A stretch of 64,000 nucleotides of DNA from Myxococcales bacterium UBA1203 (GTDB lineage: Bacteria > Myxococcota > Myxococcia > Myxococcales > UBA5297): NCBI GenBank assembly GCA_002309695.1, contig DBXV01000017.1:1-64000 (forward strand), written 5' to 3'. Of this stretch, positions 37,623 through 46,588 are shown one piece after another. Position 1 is the first letter of the stretch. The number at the start of each line of letters is the position of its first letter. Position numbers and translations under genes: made by a program. The notes beneath the pieces were generated by a model. It saw only the letters and a program-made list of their open reading frames with translations, did not search any database and was not told the origin of the DNA.

Positions 37623-38372
37623 TCAGCCGTCGATCTGCTCCATCACGTCGTCGGGAATCTCGAAGTTCGCATAGACATTCTGAACGTCGTCGTTGTCCTC
37701 GAACTTCTCGACCAGAGCCAGCATCTTGGCGCCCTTCTCGGCATCCAGGGTGATGGGGTTCTGGGGCAGATACTTCGACTTCGCCTCCACGACCTTGAAA
37801 TTGCCCTTCTCGAGGGCGCCCGCGACCTTGTGAACCTCGTTGGGCTCGGTGAGGACGGTGAAGGAGCCGTCATCATCGCCGGGCTGCACGTCGAGCGCGC
37901 CCGCGTCGAGCGCCACTTCCATCACGGCGTCCTCGGTCGTGTCGTTGACGGTGATGACGCCGCGCCGGTCGAACATATAGGTGGCCGAGTTGGGCTCGCC
38001 AATCGCGCCGCCGCCCTTGGTGAAGATGGTGCGGATTTCACCGAAGGTGCGGTTCCTGTTGTCGGTCAGGCACTCGATGACGATGGCCACGCCGCCGGGG
38101 CCGCGCCCCTCGTAGGTGATTTCCTCGTAGCTGACGCCTTCGAGCTCGCCCGTGCCCTTCTTGATGGCGCGCTGAATGGTGTCGTTGGGCATGTTGGCGC
38201 CTTTGGCCGCGATGAGAGCGCTGCGGAGGCGGGCGTTGCCGTCAGGGTCGCCGCCGCCCATTCGGGAGGCGACGGTAATTTCCTTGATGATTTTGGTGAA
38301 CAGGTTGCCCTTGGAGGCGCCCATGGCCTCTTTCTGGCGTTTAATTTTGGTCCATCGATTGTGACCGGACAT
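37623..38372 (-). CDS. yebC: YebC/PmpR-family protein
   Basis: 249 residues, the usual family length. It begins MSGHNRWTKIKRQKEAMGA and has the conserved ITYEGRGPGGVAIVIECLTDN and FTKGGGAIGEP blocks. Family members have been described as DNA-binding regulators and more recently as ribosome-associated factors that help translation of proline stretches. GGAGCACCG precedes the ATG. The leader contains a terminator hairpin (38401-38440) and a probable promoter beyond it. Confidence 0.93.
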   Translation of the reverse strand: MSGHNRWTKIKRQKEAMGASKGNLFTKIIKEITVASRMGGGDPDGNARLRSALIAAKGANMPNDTIQRAIKKGTGELEGVSYEEITYEGRGPGGVAIVIECLTDNRNRTFGEIRTIFTKGGGAIGEPNSATYMFDRRGVITVNDTTEDAVMEVALDAGALDVQPGDDDGSFTVLTEPNEVHKVAGALEKGNFKVVEAKSKYLPQNPITLDAEKGAKMLALVEKFEDNDDVQNVYANFEIPDDVMEQIDG

Positions 38373-38400
38373 CGGTGCTCCTTGAAATTGCGGGTCTTGA

Positions 38401-38440
38401 AAAAAGAAAAAGCCCCTCGGGGCTCATCCATTCCGAGGGG
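38401..38440 (-). promoter_or_regulatory. Terminator/attenuator hairpin inside the yebC leader
   Basis: On the minus strand CCCCTCGG (38440-38433), a 12-nt loop and CCGAGGGG (38420-38413) are followed by CTTTTTCTTTTT. It ends about 30 nt before the yebC ATG and downstream of its apparent promoter. A competing AGCCCC/GGGGCT pairing overlaps the 3' arm, and a further AGCCCC upstream (38449-38442 region) could pair with it, as in attenuators. Confidence 0.5.
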
Positions 38441-38464
38441 ACTGGGGCTGAAAAGAGGGCGCGC

Positions 38465-38494
38465 CTGCTAGCACGGGCGGCAAAGGCGCGGCAA
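38465..38494 (-). promoter_or_regulatory. Possible promoter of yebC
   Basis: On the minus strand TTGCCG (38494-38489), 18 bp, TAGCAG (38470-38465), followed by GCGCGCC. It fits the TAG-type -10 pattern of the window, with a longer spacer. Confidence 0.35.
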
Positions 38495-38565
38495 GCCGGG
38501 ATTTTGACGGGGAATCGCCGCCCGGAGGTGTCTTGGTGTCTGTGCTGCCCTCGGGGAAATCCCGG

Positions 38566-38594
38566 TTGTCGCCCGCAGAGGCGTGGACTAAGGC
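38566..38594 (+). promoter_or_regulatory. Possible promoter of the gltX-tsaB unit
   Basis: TTGTCG (38566-38571), 17 bp, TAAGGC (38589-38594), followed by GCCCGCC. It lies 120 nt before gltX, back to back with the yebC promoter. Confidence 0.45.
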
Positions 38595-38714
38595 GCCCGC
38601 CCTTTTTGGAAGGCCGTTTCCCTTCAGGACTGCGTCGGAGGGAGCCGGCCTTTTTTCCATCCATGCCGGCGTTCGATTTTCTTTTTCGGCGCCGCAGCCA
38701 CGAAAGACCCATCC

Positions 38715-40178
38715 ATGACCGTTCGCGTCCGCATTGCCCCAAGCCCCACCGGCGACCCACACGTGGGCACCGCCTACATCGCCCTCTTCAACTACGCCTT
38801 CGCCAGAAAGAACGGCGGCAAGTTCATTCTGCGCATCGAAGACACCGACCGCACGCGCTCCACGCCCGAGTCCGAGGAGGCCATCCTGCGGGCGCTCAAG
38901 TGGGTTGGCCTGACCTGGGACGAGGGCCCGGACATCGGCGGCGAGTTCGGCCCCTACCGTCAGAGCGAGCGGGCTGACCTCTATAAGAAATACGCCAACG
39001 AGCTCGTGGAGAAGGGCGAGGCCTACCGCTGCTTCTGCACGGGTGAGCGGCTGGCCGAGCTGAGAAAGGCGCAGCTCGCCGCGAAGTCGTCCCATCTGGG
39101 CTACGACGGGCACTGCCGGGAGATTTCCAAAGAGGAGTCCGACCGCCGCGCCGCCGCCGGGGAGCCGTTCGTCATTCGCCTCAAGATGCCGCACGAGGGC
39201 GACTGCGTGTTCACCGACCGCCTGCGCGGCGAGATCCGTTTTTCCAACGCTGGCGTGGACGATCAGGTGCTGCTCAAGACCGACGGCTTTCCCACCTACC
39301 ACCTGGCGAACGTCGTCGATGACCACCTGATGGGCATCACGCACGTCATCCGCGCCGAGGAGTGGATCAGCAGCACGCCCAAGCACCTCAGGCTCTACGA
39401 GGCGTTCGGCTGGAAGGCGCCCGAGTTCATCCACATGCCGCTCCTCCGGAACAAGGACAAAACCAAGATCAGCAAGCGGAAGAACCCCGTCTCGCTCGAC
39501 TACTACCGCGACGCGGGAATCCTGCCCGAGGCACTGAGGAATTTCCTCGCGCTCATGGGATGGTCGATTGGAGCCGACCGCGAGAAATTCACGCTGGAGG
39601 AGATGGTCGAGAAGTTCGACATCGACCGCGTCTCTACCGGCGAGCCCGTCTTCGACCTCGTGAAGCTCCTCGACCTGAACGGACAGTACATCCGTGAGAT
39701 GACCGACGAGGAGCTGGTGGAACGCATGACGGCGTGGCGCTTCTCGAAAGAGTCGCTGCTGACGGTGGCGCCCCTCCTCAAGGAGCGGATGAAGACGCTC
39801 AGTGACTTCATCGTGCGCGGCGACTTTTTCTACACGGGCGACATCGACTACGCGCCGGTGATGGGCGCGCTCATTCCCAAAACGCGCACGGCGAAGGAGA
39901 CCGCCGAGGTGCTCCAGGAATACGTGGAAAAGCTGGACGAGCCCTGGGGAGAGCTGCGCCGCGTGCCCTTTGACGACGAGACGCTGGACAAGTTCACCCG
40001 CGAGTTCGGCGACGCGAAGGGCTGGAAGGTGAAGGAGCTGTTCAGCGCAATCCGCACGGCGGTCACGGGCAAGACGGCCACGCCGCCGCTCTTCCCGACG
40101 ATGCGCGTTCTGGGCCGCGAGATTTCCAGGAAGCGCCTGAGGGACGCGGTGACGGCTCTCAAAAACGTCAGAGCTTAA
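38715..40178 (+). CDS. gltX: Glutamate-tRNA ligase
   Basis: 487 residues. Class I synthetase signatures are present: APSPTGDPHVGTA (HIGH equivalent HVGT) and KTKISKRKNP (KMSKS equivalent). The RIEDTDRTRS and GGEFGPYRQSER blocks are typical of GluRS. It charges tRNA-Glu; whether it also charges tRNA-Gln cannot be told here. It is followed after 15 nt by tsaB, so both probably share an mRNA. Confidence 0.95.
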   Translation: MTVRVRIAPSPTGDPHVGTAYIALFNYAFARKNGGKFILRIEDTDRTRSTPESEEAILRALKWVGLTWDEGPDIGGEFGPYRQSERADLYKKYANELVEKGEAYRCFCTGERLAELRKAQLAAKSSHLGYDGHCREISKEESDRRAAAGEPFVIRLKMPHEGDCVFTDRLRGEIRFSNAGVDDQVLLKTDGFPTYHLANVVDDHLMGITHVIRAEEWISSTPKHLRLYEAFGWKAPEFIHMPLLRNKDKTKISKRKNPVSLDYYRDAGILPEALRNFLALMGWSIGADREKFTLEEMVEKFDIDRVSTGEPVFDLVKLLDLNGQYIREMTDEELVERMTAWRFSKESLLTVAPLLKERMKTLSDFIVRGDFFYTGDIDYAPVMGALIPKTRTAKETAEVLQEYVEKLDEPWGELRRVPFDDETLDKFTREFGDAKGWKVKELFSAIRTAVTGKTATPPLFPTMRVLGREISRKRLRDAVTALKNVRA

Positions 40179-40193
40179 AGAAGGCGGCAGGAC

Positions 40194-40931
40194 ATGCTCA
40201 TTCTGGGAATCGACACGGCCACGATGACGCTGAGCCTTTCGCTCGTGGAGCGGGACGGTGTCTCCGGTGCGGACAAAATGCTTTCGGAGGCGAATTTTCC
40301 GCCGCCCGCTCAGCACTCAGCGCTTCTTCCCGGTGAAATTGGCCGGATGCTCGAAGGCGCGGGCAAGTGTCTCGATGACCTCTCCGCCATCGTCGTGGGT
40401 CTGGGGCCGGGTTCCTTCACGGGACTTCGCGTAGGACTCGCCACAGCCCGCGCGATTGCCTTTGCCCGGGGCATTCCTCTCGTGGGCGCATCTTCTCTCC
40501 ACGCCATGGCGCTCGCTGCGGCGCGTGAGAAGTCTGCCTCTCTCGAACAGGGGGATATCCTCGTGCCGCTCTTCGATGCGCGAAAGGGCGAGGTCTATGG
40601 CGGCCTCTTCCGGGTGACGGCGGGCGGTGAGCCTGCCGTCGAGCTTCCGGAGTTCGTGATGAAGCCCGAGGCGCTCGCAGAAAAACTTTCGGGTGAGGCG
40701 CATCCCGTTCTCTTTGGGCCGGGCCGCGCCGCCTATCCCGCGCTTCACGCGCTGCCGCGCCTTTTTGCTGACAGAGACCCCACGCCCAGTGCGTCTGCGC
40801 TGATTTCCACGGTGAAAGAGATTCCTGTGGGGCTCGGAAGCGAAGAGATGATGACGTCGGCGAATGCGCTGGAGCCTCACTACGTTCGGCCCAGCGATCA
40901 CGAGTGGAAGATGACGCACCCCGAGGCCTGA
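40194..40931 (+). CDS. tsaB: tRNA threonylcarbamoyladenosine biosynthesis protein TsaB
   Basis: 245 residues. It begins MLILGIDTATMTLSLSLVE, with the ASKHA-fold phosphate loop and the TsaB hallmark GLGPGSFTGLRVGLATARA. TsaB is the dimerisation partner of TsaD in making t6A37 in ANN-decoding tRNAs. Location directly after gltX groups two tRNA functions. The next gene, a surface protein, starts 24 nt downstream with AAGGAG. Confidence 0.92.
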   Translation: MLILGIDTATMTLSLSLVERDGVSGADKMLSEANFPPPAQHSALLPGEIGRMLEGAGKCLDDLSAIVVGLGPGSFTGLRVGLATARAIAFARGIPLVGASSLHAMALAAAREKSASLEQGDILVPLFDARKGEVYGGLFRVTAGGEPAVELPEFVMKPEALAEKLSGEAHPVLFGPGRAAYPALHALPRLFADRDPTPSASALISTVKEIPVGLGSEEMMTSANALEPHYVRPSDHEWKMTHPEA

Positions 40932-40955
40932 GCCTCCACACCTCAAGGAGCGACC

Positions 40956-42812
40956 ATGAAGAAGACCGCGGAATTTTGGGCGTTGGCGGGGAGTGTTCTG
41001 TTCACGGCCTGTCTGGCAGCCGCGGCCTGCGGCGGCGAGACGCTGTCTGTGCCCCCGGACATTGAGCCGGCGGACGCAGGTGACATTGCTGCTGACAGCG
41101 GAACGGGCCCGGTGGTCATTCCGCCCGACTGCGGCGACGGCGTGATTCAGGTGACCAAGGGCGAGACGTGTGACGACGGGAACACTGAATCCGGCGACGG
41201 CTGTTCCTCTCAGTGCCTGCTGGAAGACGGCTGGATTTGCCCGCGTCCCAACGAAAAGTGCCTCCCGCCTTCTGTCTGCGGTGACGGCCGTCTTGACCCA
41301 TCGAAGGGCGAGACGTGCGACGACGGGGACATCACATCCGGAGATGGCTGCTCGGAAACCTGCACCATCGAGGCGGGCTGGGCCTGTCTCTATGCCGGCT
41401 CGGCCTGCCAGGCGGCTGCCTGCGGCGACGGCATCGCTGTCGGAAGTGAGACATGCGATCCGCCCGGCGAGGGCTGCAGCGACAACTGCCAGGTCCTGCC
41501 CGGCTTTGCCTGCGACAGCGCCGGGTGCCATGCCACCGTCTGCGGCGACGGCGTGAAGGAAGGAAGCGAGGCCTGTGATTTGGGGCCCGACAACGCCTGG
41601 GGCAAGGGCTGCACGCCCGACTGCCAGATTGAGCTGTCCTGCCCCGCGTCGGCGGGAAGTTTGGGCCAGCCCTGCACGGCGCTCTGCGGCTCGGGAATGA
41701 TGCTTTCGGGCGACACCTCGAAGGAGTGCGACGACGGCAATCTCTCCGCCGGCGACGGCTGCTCGGAAACCTGCACCATCGAGGCGGGCTGGACGTGCGA
41801 AGAGCCTGCGGGCGCTCAGGTGACCTCGCTGACACTGCCCATCATCTACCGCGACTTCATCGGCCAGAGCCGCCGCGCGGACGCGTCGAGCGCGCCTATC
41901 CATCCCGACTTCAACGTCTTCAACGGCAGCGGCACCCGGGAACTGGTGCAGGACTATCTGGACGGCGACGGCAAGCCAGCCTTCAGGCAGGCGGTGGGCG
42001 TCGGTGAGGCGGGCGCTCAGCTGAACAGCGAGGAGTATTTCCGCCTTTGGTACCGCGACGAGCCCCTCGCCGGCGTGACCTACTCGCGGCGCGTGATGAG
42101 CAGCCTGACGCTCAGCAAAATCAGCGACAGCCCCGTCACCTATCAGTTCTCCAGCACGGGATTTTTCCCCGTGGATGGCCAGGGCTGGGTGGCCTCGGGC
42201 GACGAGACGGTTCCCTCCGATGCGCCGCACAACTTTTCGTTCACGAGCGAGGTTCACTACTGGTTCCAGTTCCAGGGCGGGGAAGTGCTCTCGTTCTACG
42301 GCGACGACGATTTGTGGGTCTTCGTGAACAACCGCCTGGCGCTCGATTTGGGCGGCCTTCACGCGCAGCAGACCGGAACGTTCACCATCAACGCCGACGG
42401 CACGATTACCTCCACGGCCTTTGCCGGCTCGGTGCGCGAGTACACGGCGCAGAACGTCAACTTCGGGCTGGTCCCGGGGAAGCTGTACGAAATCGCCATC
42501 TTCCACGCCGAGCGGATGCAGACGGGCTCGAATTACCAGCTGACGCTCGCGGGCTTTAACGCGGGCAAGTCGGTCTGCACGCCCATCTGCGGCGACGGCA
42601 TCGTCACCCGCGCGGAGGTCTGCGACGGCGGCGCGGAGAACAACACGGGCGGCTACGGAAGATGTCTGCCCACGTGTCAGGGCTACGGGCCGCGCTGCGG
42701 GGACGGACATGTGGACAGCGAATTTGGGGAAACCTGCGACGACGGGGCGAAGAACGGCACGGACGAGAGTCAGTGCTCCCTGGCCTGCCTCACTTCCGGC
42801 GGATTTCTTTGA
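40956..42812 (+). CDS. Secreted Cys-rich (DUF4215) and fibro-slime domain lipoprotein
   Basis: 618 residues. Signal peptide with a possible lipobox ending AAACGG (Cys25). Four or more myxobacterial Cys-rich (DUF4215) repeats follow, of the form CGDGxxxxxxGETCDDGNxxSGDGCS with ETCTIEAGWxC (about 60-280). A fibro-slime/PA14-like domain occupies about 290-550, with the calcium-site-like SFYGDDDLWVFVNN and LALDLGGLH. Two more Cys-rich repeats end the protein. It is a large surface adhesin or matrix-like protein. It follows tsaB closely but ends at its own terminator-like hairpin. Confidence 0.88.
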   Translation: MKKTAEFWALAGSVLFTACLAAAACGGETLSVPPDIEPADAGDIAADSGTGPVVIPPDCGDGVIQVTKGETCDDGNTESGDGCSSQCLLEDGWICPRPNEKCLPPSVCGDGRLDPSKGETCDDGDITSGDGCSETCTIEAGWACLYAGSACQAAACGDGIAVGSETCDPPGEGCSDNCQVLPGFACDSAGCHATVCGDGVKEGSEACDLGPDNAWGKGCTPDCQIELSCPASAGSLGQPCTALCGSGMMLSGDTSKECDDGNLSAGDGCSETCTIEAGWTCEEPAGAQVTSLTLPIIYRDFIGQSRRADASSAPIHPDFNVFNGSGTRELVQDYLDGDGKPAFRQAVGVGEAGAQLNSEEYFRLWYRDEPLAGVTYSRRVMSSLTLSKISDSPVTYQFSSTGFFPVDGQGWVASGDETVPSDAPHNFSFTSEVHYWFQFQGGEVLSFYGDDDLWVFVNNRLALDLGGLHAQQTGTFTINADGTITSTAFAGSVREYTAQNVNFGLVPGKLYEIAIFHAERMQTGSNYQLTLAGFNAGKSVCTPICGDGIVTRAEVCDGGAENNTGGYGRCLPTCQGYGPRCGDGHVDSEFGETCDDGAKNGTDESQCSLACLTSGGFL

Positions 42813-42863
42813 TCGCGCGTGGCGCTGAAAACGCGCCGGCAGCTGGCTGCAAACGAACTGTTT

Positions 42864-42907
42864 CGGGGCTCCTTTCAGAAGCGGAGGAAGGGAGCCCCGA
42901 TTGTTTC
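42864..42907 (+). terminator. Terminator-like hairpin directly before the aspartate kinase gene
   Basis: CGGGGCTCC (42864-42872) pairs with GGAGCCCCG (42891-42899), followed by ATTGTTTC. It ends about 17 nt before the aspartate kinase ATG, leaving no room for a promoter between. Confidence 0.6.
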
Positions 42908-42923
42908 TGAAGAAGGCTTTGAG

Positions 42924-44117
42924 ATGCCCATCATCGTTCAGAAGTACGGCGGCTCTTCGGTCGCCGACATCGAGAAAATCAAAGCGATTGCCGGCAAGCT
43001 GAAGGCGCGCCGGGAGGCGGGCTACGACCTGGTCGTGATTGTCTCTGCCATGGCGGGAACGACGGATGCGCTGCTCAGCCTGGCCCATCAGATCAGCGAT
43101 GCACCGCAGAAGCGCGAGCTCGACATGCTGCTGACCACCGGCGAGCGCACGACCATGGCGCTTCTGTCGATGGCGCTGAACGATTTGGGCATTCCCGCCA
43201 TCAGCTTCACCGGCAGCCAGTCGGGCATCATCACCAACGACAGCCACGTGAACGCGCGCATCATTGAGGTGCGGCCCTGGCGCGTCCGGGATGAGCTGGA
43301 AAAGGGAAAAATCGTCATCATCGCCGGCTTTCAGGGGGTCTCCTACAAGCGGGAGGTGACGACGCTGGGGCGGGGCGGGTCCGACACCACCGCAGTGGCC
43401 ATGGCGGCCGCGCTGGGGGCCGAGGCCTGCGAGATTTATTCGGATGTGGACGGCGTCTTTTCGGGCGATCCGCGCGTGGTGGAGCAGGCGAAGAAGCTCC
43501 GCGAGATTGACTACGAGGAGATGCAGGAGCTGTCCGAGTGCGGGGCAAAGGTGCTCAACGCTCAGGCCGTGGAGTTCGCCAGGCGCGCGCAGATTCCCAT
43601 CGACGCGCTCTCAACTTTCGGGGGCGGCAGCGGCACCCGCGTCATGGAGATTTCCGGCGGCGGGGATGCCGGCGGGCGCGTGGCGGGGGTTGCCGGACAG
43701 CGAAATCTGGCCGTGATTTCTCTGCGGAACGGCACGCCTGTGCTGCTGGCGTCTCTCCTTCAGTTTCTGGCCGATGCGGATGCGGCGGCGCTGGAGGCAG
43801 GTCTGTCCGGCGGAACGGCCCGCGCTGTGGCCTGTCTGGACAACGTTCACGGCATCGAGGGCTTTCGGGAGAGGCTGGCGCTGCGCTTCGGCGGCGAAAA
43901 TATCTCTGTCGATACGACGTCCCTGGGGCGCGTCACCGTCGTCGGCAAAGACATCGGCCGCGAGGCGTGTCTGGTTGGCCGGGCATCTGAGGCGCTGGCC
44001 GGCATCGGGGTATCTGCGTCAGCCCTGCACATGGAGAGGAATCGCTTTTCCTTTCTCGTGGAGCGCGCTTCGCTCGATGCCGCCGTGCGGGCGGTGCATG
44101 GCGCGCTTCTGGGGTGA
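42924..44117 (+). CDS. lysC: Aspartate kinase (monofunctional)
   Basis: 397 residues from the ATG at 42924, where the family signature KYGGSSVADI begins at residue 7. An upstream extension of the frame lies within the terminator hairpin and is unlikely to be translated. The kinase domain has TTLGRGGSDTTAVAMAAAL and SDVDGVFSGDPR. Tandem ACT domains follow (about 265-397: NLAVISLRNGTPV, VTVVGKDIGREA), the usual lysine/threonine feedback site. It phosphorylates aspartate, the first step to Lys, Met, Thr and diaminopimelate. The gene symbol is a family assignment. Confidence 0.9.
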   Translation: MPIIVQKYGGSSVADIEKIKAIAGKLKARREAGYDLVVIVSAMAGTTDALLSLAHQISDAPQKRELDMLLTTGERTTMALLSMALNDLGIPAISFTGSQSGIITNDSHVNARIIEVRPWRVRDELEKGKIVIIAGFQGVSYKREVTTLGRGGSDTTAVAMAAALGAEACEIYSDVDGVFSGDPRVVEQAKKLREIDYEEMQELSECGAKVLNAQAVEFARRAQIPIDALSTFGGGSGTRVMEISGGGDAGGRVAGVAGQRNLAVISLRNGTPVLLASLLQFLADADAAALEAGLSGGTARAVACLDNVHGIEGFRERLALRFGGENISVDTTSLGRVTVVGKDIGREACLVGRASEALAGIGVSASALHMERNRFSFLVERASLDAAVRAVHGALLG

Positions 44118-44210
44118 TGCCGCCTCAGCAGTGTGCGTTTTGAGCAGGACTGCAGTGCGAGGCATCCGGCGCGTCCGAAGCAGCCGCGTCAGAAAAAACA
44201 GCCCGGATAA

Positions 44211-44250
44211 AAAAAGCGGCCTCCCGGAATTGTCCGGAAGGCCGCCTGGT
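44211..44250 (-). terminator. Intrinsic terminator after dnaK
   Basis: On the minus strand GCGGCCTTCCGG pairs with CCGGGAGGCCGC (one mismatch), followed by TTTTTT. It lies 30 nt after the dnaK stop. Confidence 0.82.
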
Positions 44251-44277
44251 CACTGCGGAAGAGATTCAGTGCTTCAA

Positions 44278-46203
44278 TCAGCTGGGACGGAACTCGGCAT
44301 CAACCACGTCGTCAGCTTTGCCCGAAGGAGAGGCCCCGCCGGAGGCTGCACCGCCAAACGGAGAGGCGCCGCCTGAGGCCGACGGATTGGCGGCTCCGGA
44401 GCCCGCGTTCTTGTAGAGCTCTGCCGCCACATCGTGGCTGGCCTTTTCCAGACGGTCGAAGGCTTCCTGAATGGTCGCCTTGTTCTCGCTGTTTTTGGCC
44501 TGGTTGACCGCTTCGATGGCCTCCCTGACCTTGCTCACGCTGGCCTCGGGGAGCTTGTCCTTGTTCTCGTCGATGATTTTTTCCATCTGGTAGGCCAGCT
44601 GTTCCGCCTGATTGCGCAGCTCAGCGACCTCCCGCTTGTTCTTGTCTTCGTTCTCGTGGGAGCGGGCATCGTCCACCATCTTCTGCACCTCGTCCTTGGA
44701 CAGGCCGGAGGAGTTGGTGATGGTGATTTGCTGTTCCTTGTTGGTGCCCAGGTCTTTGGCGGAGACGTGAAGGATGCCGTTGGCGTCGATGTCGAACGTG
44801 ACCTCGATTTTGGGAACGCCGCGGGGCGCCGGCGGGATGCCTTCCAGATGGAATTTGCCCAGTGAGCGGTTGTCGCGGGCAAATTCACGCTCGCCCTGGA
44901 GGACATTGATTTCCACGGAGGACTGGCTGTCGGCAGCGGTGGAGAACGTCTCGGCCTTGCGGGTCGGAATCGTCGTGTTGCGCTCGATGAGCTTGGTCAT
45001 CACGCCGCCCAGGGTCTCCACGCCCAGAGACAGAGGTGTCACGTCGAGAAGCAGGATGTCCTTCACGTCGCCGGAAAGAACACCCGCCTGAACGGCGGCA
45101 CCCAGAGAAACCACTTCGTCGGGGTTGACGGTGCGGTTCGGGTCCTTGCCGAAGAATTCCTTCACCATGGCCTGAATCTTCGGAATCCGCGTGGAGCCGC
45201 CGACCAGAACGATTTCGTCAATGTCCGAGGGCTGCAGCTTGGCGTCTTCCAGAGCCTTTTTGGTTGGGTCGAAAACCCGGTTGAAGGCCGGCTCATTCAT
45301 CTTTTCAAAGGCCGCCCGGCTCAGCTTGACGTTGAGGTGCTTGGGGCCCGTGGCGTCGGCTGTCAGGAAGGGGAGGCTGATTTCCGTCTCGGGGACAGAG
45401 GACAGCTCGATTTTGGCCTTTTCGGCGGCTTCCTTGAGCCTCTGGAGGACCATCTTGTCCTTGGAGACGTCGATGCCCGTGTCCTTCTTAAATTCCTGAA
45501 TCAGCCACTCCATGACCGTCTGATCGACGGTGTCGCCGCCCAGGTGCGTGTCGCCGTTGGTGGAGATGACCTCGACGACGTTTTCGCCCACCTCAAGAAT
45601 GGAAATATCGAAGGTGCCGCCGCCGAAGTCGAAGACCGCGATTTTTTCGTTCTTGCCCTTCTTGTCGATGCCGTAGGCCAGAGCCGCAGCAGTGGGCTCA
45701 TTGACGATGCGGCGGACTTTCAGACCGGCGATTTCACCAGCGTCCTTTGTGGCCTGCCGCTGGGCGTCGTTGAAGTAGGCGGGCACCGTAATGACGGCCT
45801 CGGTGACCTTTTCGCCCAGATAATTTTCGGCAGCGCGCTTCAGCTTGAGGAGGACCTGTGCGCTGACCTCGGGGGCGCTCAGGAGCTTGCCGTCCACCGA
45901 CACGCGGGCGTCGCCGTTGGGACCACGCTCGACCTTGTAGGGAACCAGCTTCTTCTCCTCGTCGATTTCGTCATAGCGGCGGCCCATGAAGCGCTTGATG
46001 GAATAGATGGTGCGCTCCGGGTTGAGAATCGACTGACGCTTGGCGACAGCGCCGACGACCCTTTCGCCGTCTTTGGTGAAGGCCACGACGGACGGCGTTG
46101 TTCTGGCGCCTTCTTCGTTGGCGATGACAACAGGATCTTTTCCTTCCATCACGGAGACCACGCTGTTGGTGGTGCCCAGGTCGATGCCGATAATTTTAGA
46201 CAT
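44278..46203 (-). CDS. dnaK: Chaperone DnaK (Hsp70)
   Basis: 641 residues. ATPase-domain signatures IGIDLGTTNSVVSVMEG (N-terminus), DFGGGTFDIS and VGGSTRIPKIQ are all present. The substrate-binding domain and the helical lid follow. The end is a Gly/Ser/Ala-rich linker and the terminal ADDVVDAEFRP tail typical of DnaK. It folds proteins with DnaJ and GrpE. Neither partner is adjacent, so this is an isolated copy. No CIRCE-type repeat is seen upstream; the promoter looks vegetative. Confidence 0.96.
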   Translation of the reverse strand: MSKIIGIDLGTTNSVVSVMEGKDPVVIANEEGARTTPSVVAFTKDGERVVGAVAKRQSILNPERTIYSIKRFMGRRYDEIDEEKKLVPYKVERGPNGDARVSVDGKLLSAPEVSAQVLLKLKRAAENYLGEKVTEAVITVPAYFNDAQRQATKDAGEIAGLKVRRIVNEPTAAALAYGIDKKGKNEKIAVFDFGGGTFDISILEVGENVVEVISTNGDTHLGGDTVDQTVMEWLIQEFKKDTGIDVSKDKMVLQRLKEAAEKAKIELSSVPETEISLPFLTADATGPKHLNVKLSRAAFEKMNEPAFNRVFDPTKKALEDAKLQPSDIDEIVLVGGSTRIPKIQAMVKEFFGKDPNRTVNPDEVVSLGAAVQAGVLSGDVKDILLLDVTPLSLGVETLGGVMTKLIERNTTIPTRKAETFSTAADSQSSVEINVLQGEREFARDNRSLGKFHLEGIPPAPRGVPKIEVTFDIDANGILHVSAKDLGTNKEQQITITNSSGLSKDEVQKMVDDARSHENEDKNKREVAELRNQAEQLAYQMEKIIDENKDKLPEASVSKVREAIEAVNQAKNSENKATIQEAFDRLEKASHDVAAELYKNAGSGAANPSASGGASPFGGAASGGASPSGKADDVVDAEFRPS

Positions 46204-46262
46204 TGCGCTAACCTCTTGAAATTACTGATGTTTTTTGAACTCCCCCCGCCAAAGCGGCGCCA

Positions 46263-46290
46263 AAGCTAATCATCCGCTTCACCATGTCAA
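46263..46290 (-). promoter_or_regulatory. Promoter of dnaK
   Basis: On the minus strand TTGACA (46290-46285), 16 bp, TAGCTT (46268-46263), followed by GGCGCC. AGAGG lies just before the ATG. No heat-shock sigma-32-like boxes were recognised. Confidence 0.5.
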
Positions 46291-46449
46291 ACCGACCCTG
46301 AAAAATTCGTGGATGAGCGTCTGCCGCGCTTTTTGCCGGTCTGTTGTGGGGGGGGGCGGGGAAGCCTCCAGAAATTTTTTCGGGCTGCGCGGGCATGAAA
46401 CGCGGCCTCGCACGTTTCCCGGCGCGTTGTGGGTCGGGGGTGAGCGCGC

Positions 46450-46477
46450 TTGCGAAGAAAAACGGCGCGGCTATTTA
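46450..46477 (+). promoter_or_regulatory. Possible promoter of the S41 peptidase gene
   Basis: TTGCGA (46450-46455), 16 bp, TATTTA (46472-46477), then GCGCCGCC. It overlaps a CGGCGC/GCGCCG hairpin with a T-run on the other strand, which might block antisense transcription. The remaining sequence in the 46204-46588 gap shows nothing further. Confidence 0.4.
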
Positions 46478-46588
46478 GCGCCGCCCTCCGCCGGGGGGCT
46501 TTCAGAGGGCGGGCAGGACGCAAAATTCAGATGACGACTGGCTTGATGGCGCCGGCTTGGCGGCATGGCCAGAGGAGCAGCACGCACA

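Noticed and set aside
42813..42923. A lysine riboswitch before aspartate kinase
   Set aside because: The gap is too short and lacks the conserved core; only a single terminator-like hairpin is present.
40317..43247. A 976-codon open frame antisense to tsaB, the fibro-slime gene and aspartate kinase
   Set aside because: It has no recognisable domain and lies opposite three well-supported genes. Long antisense frames are expected in GC-rich DNA.
46204..46310. Search for a CIRCE element before dnaK
   Set aside because: No TTAGCACTC-type inverted repeat is present; only a vegetative-type promoter was seen.
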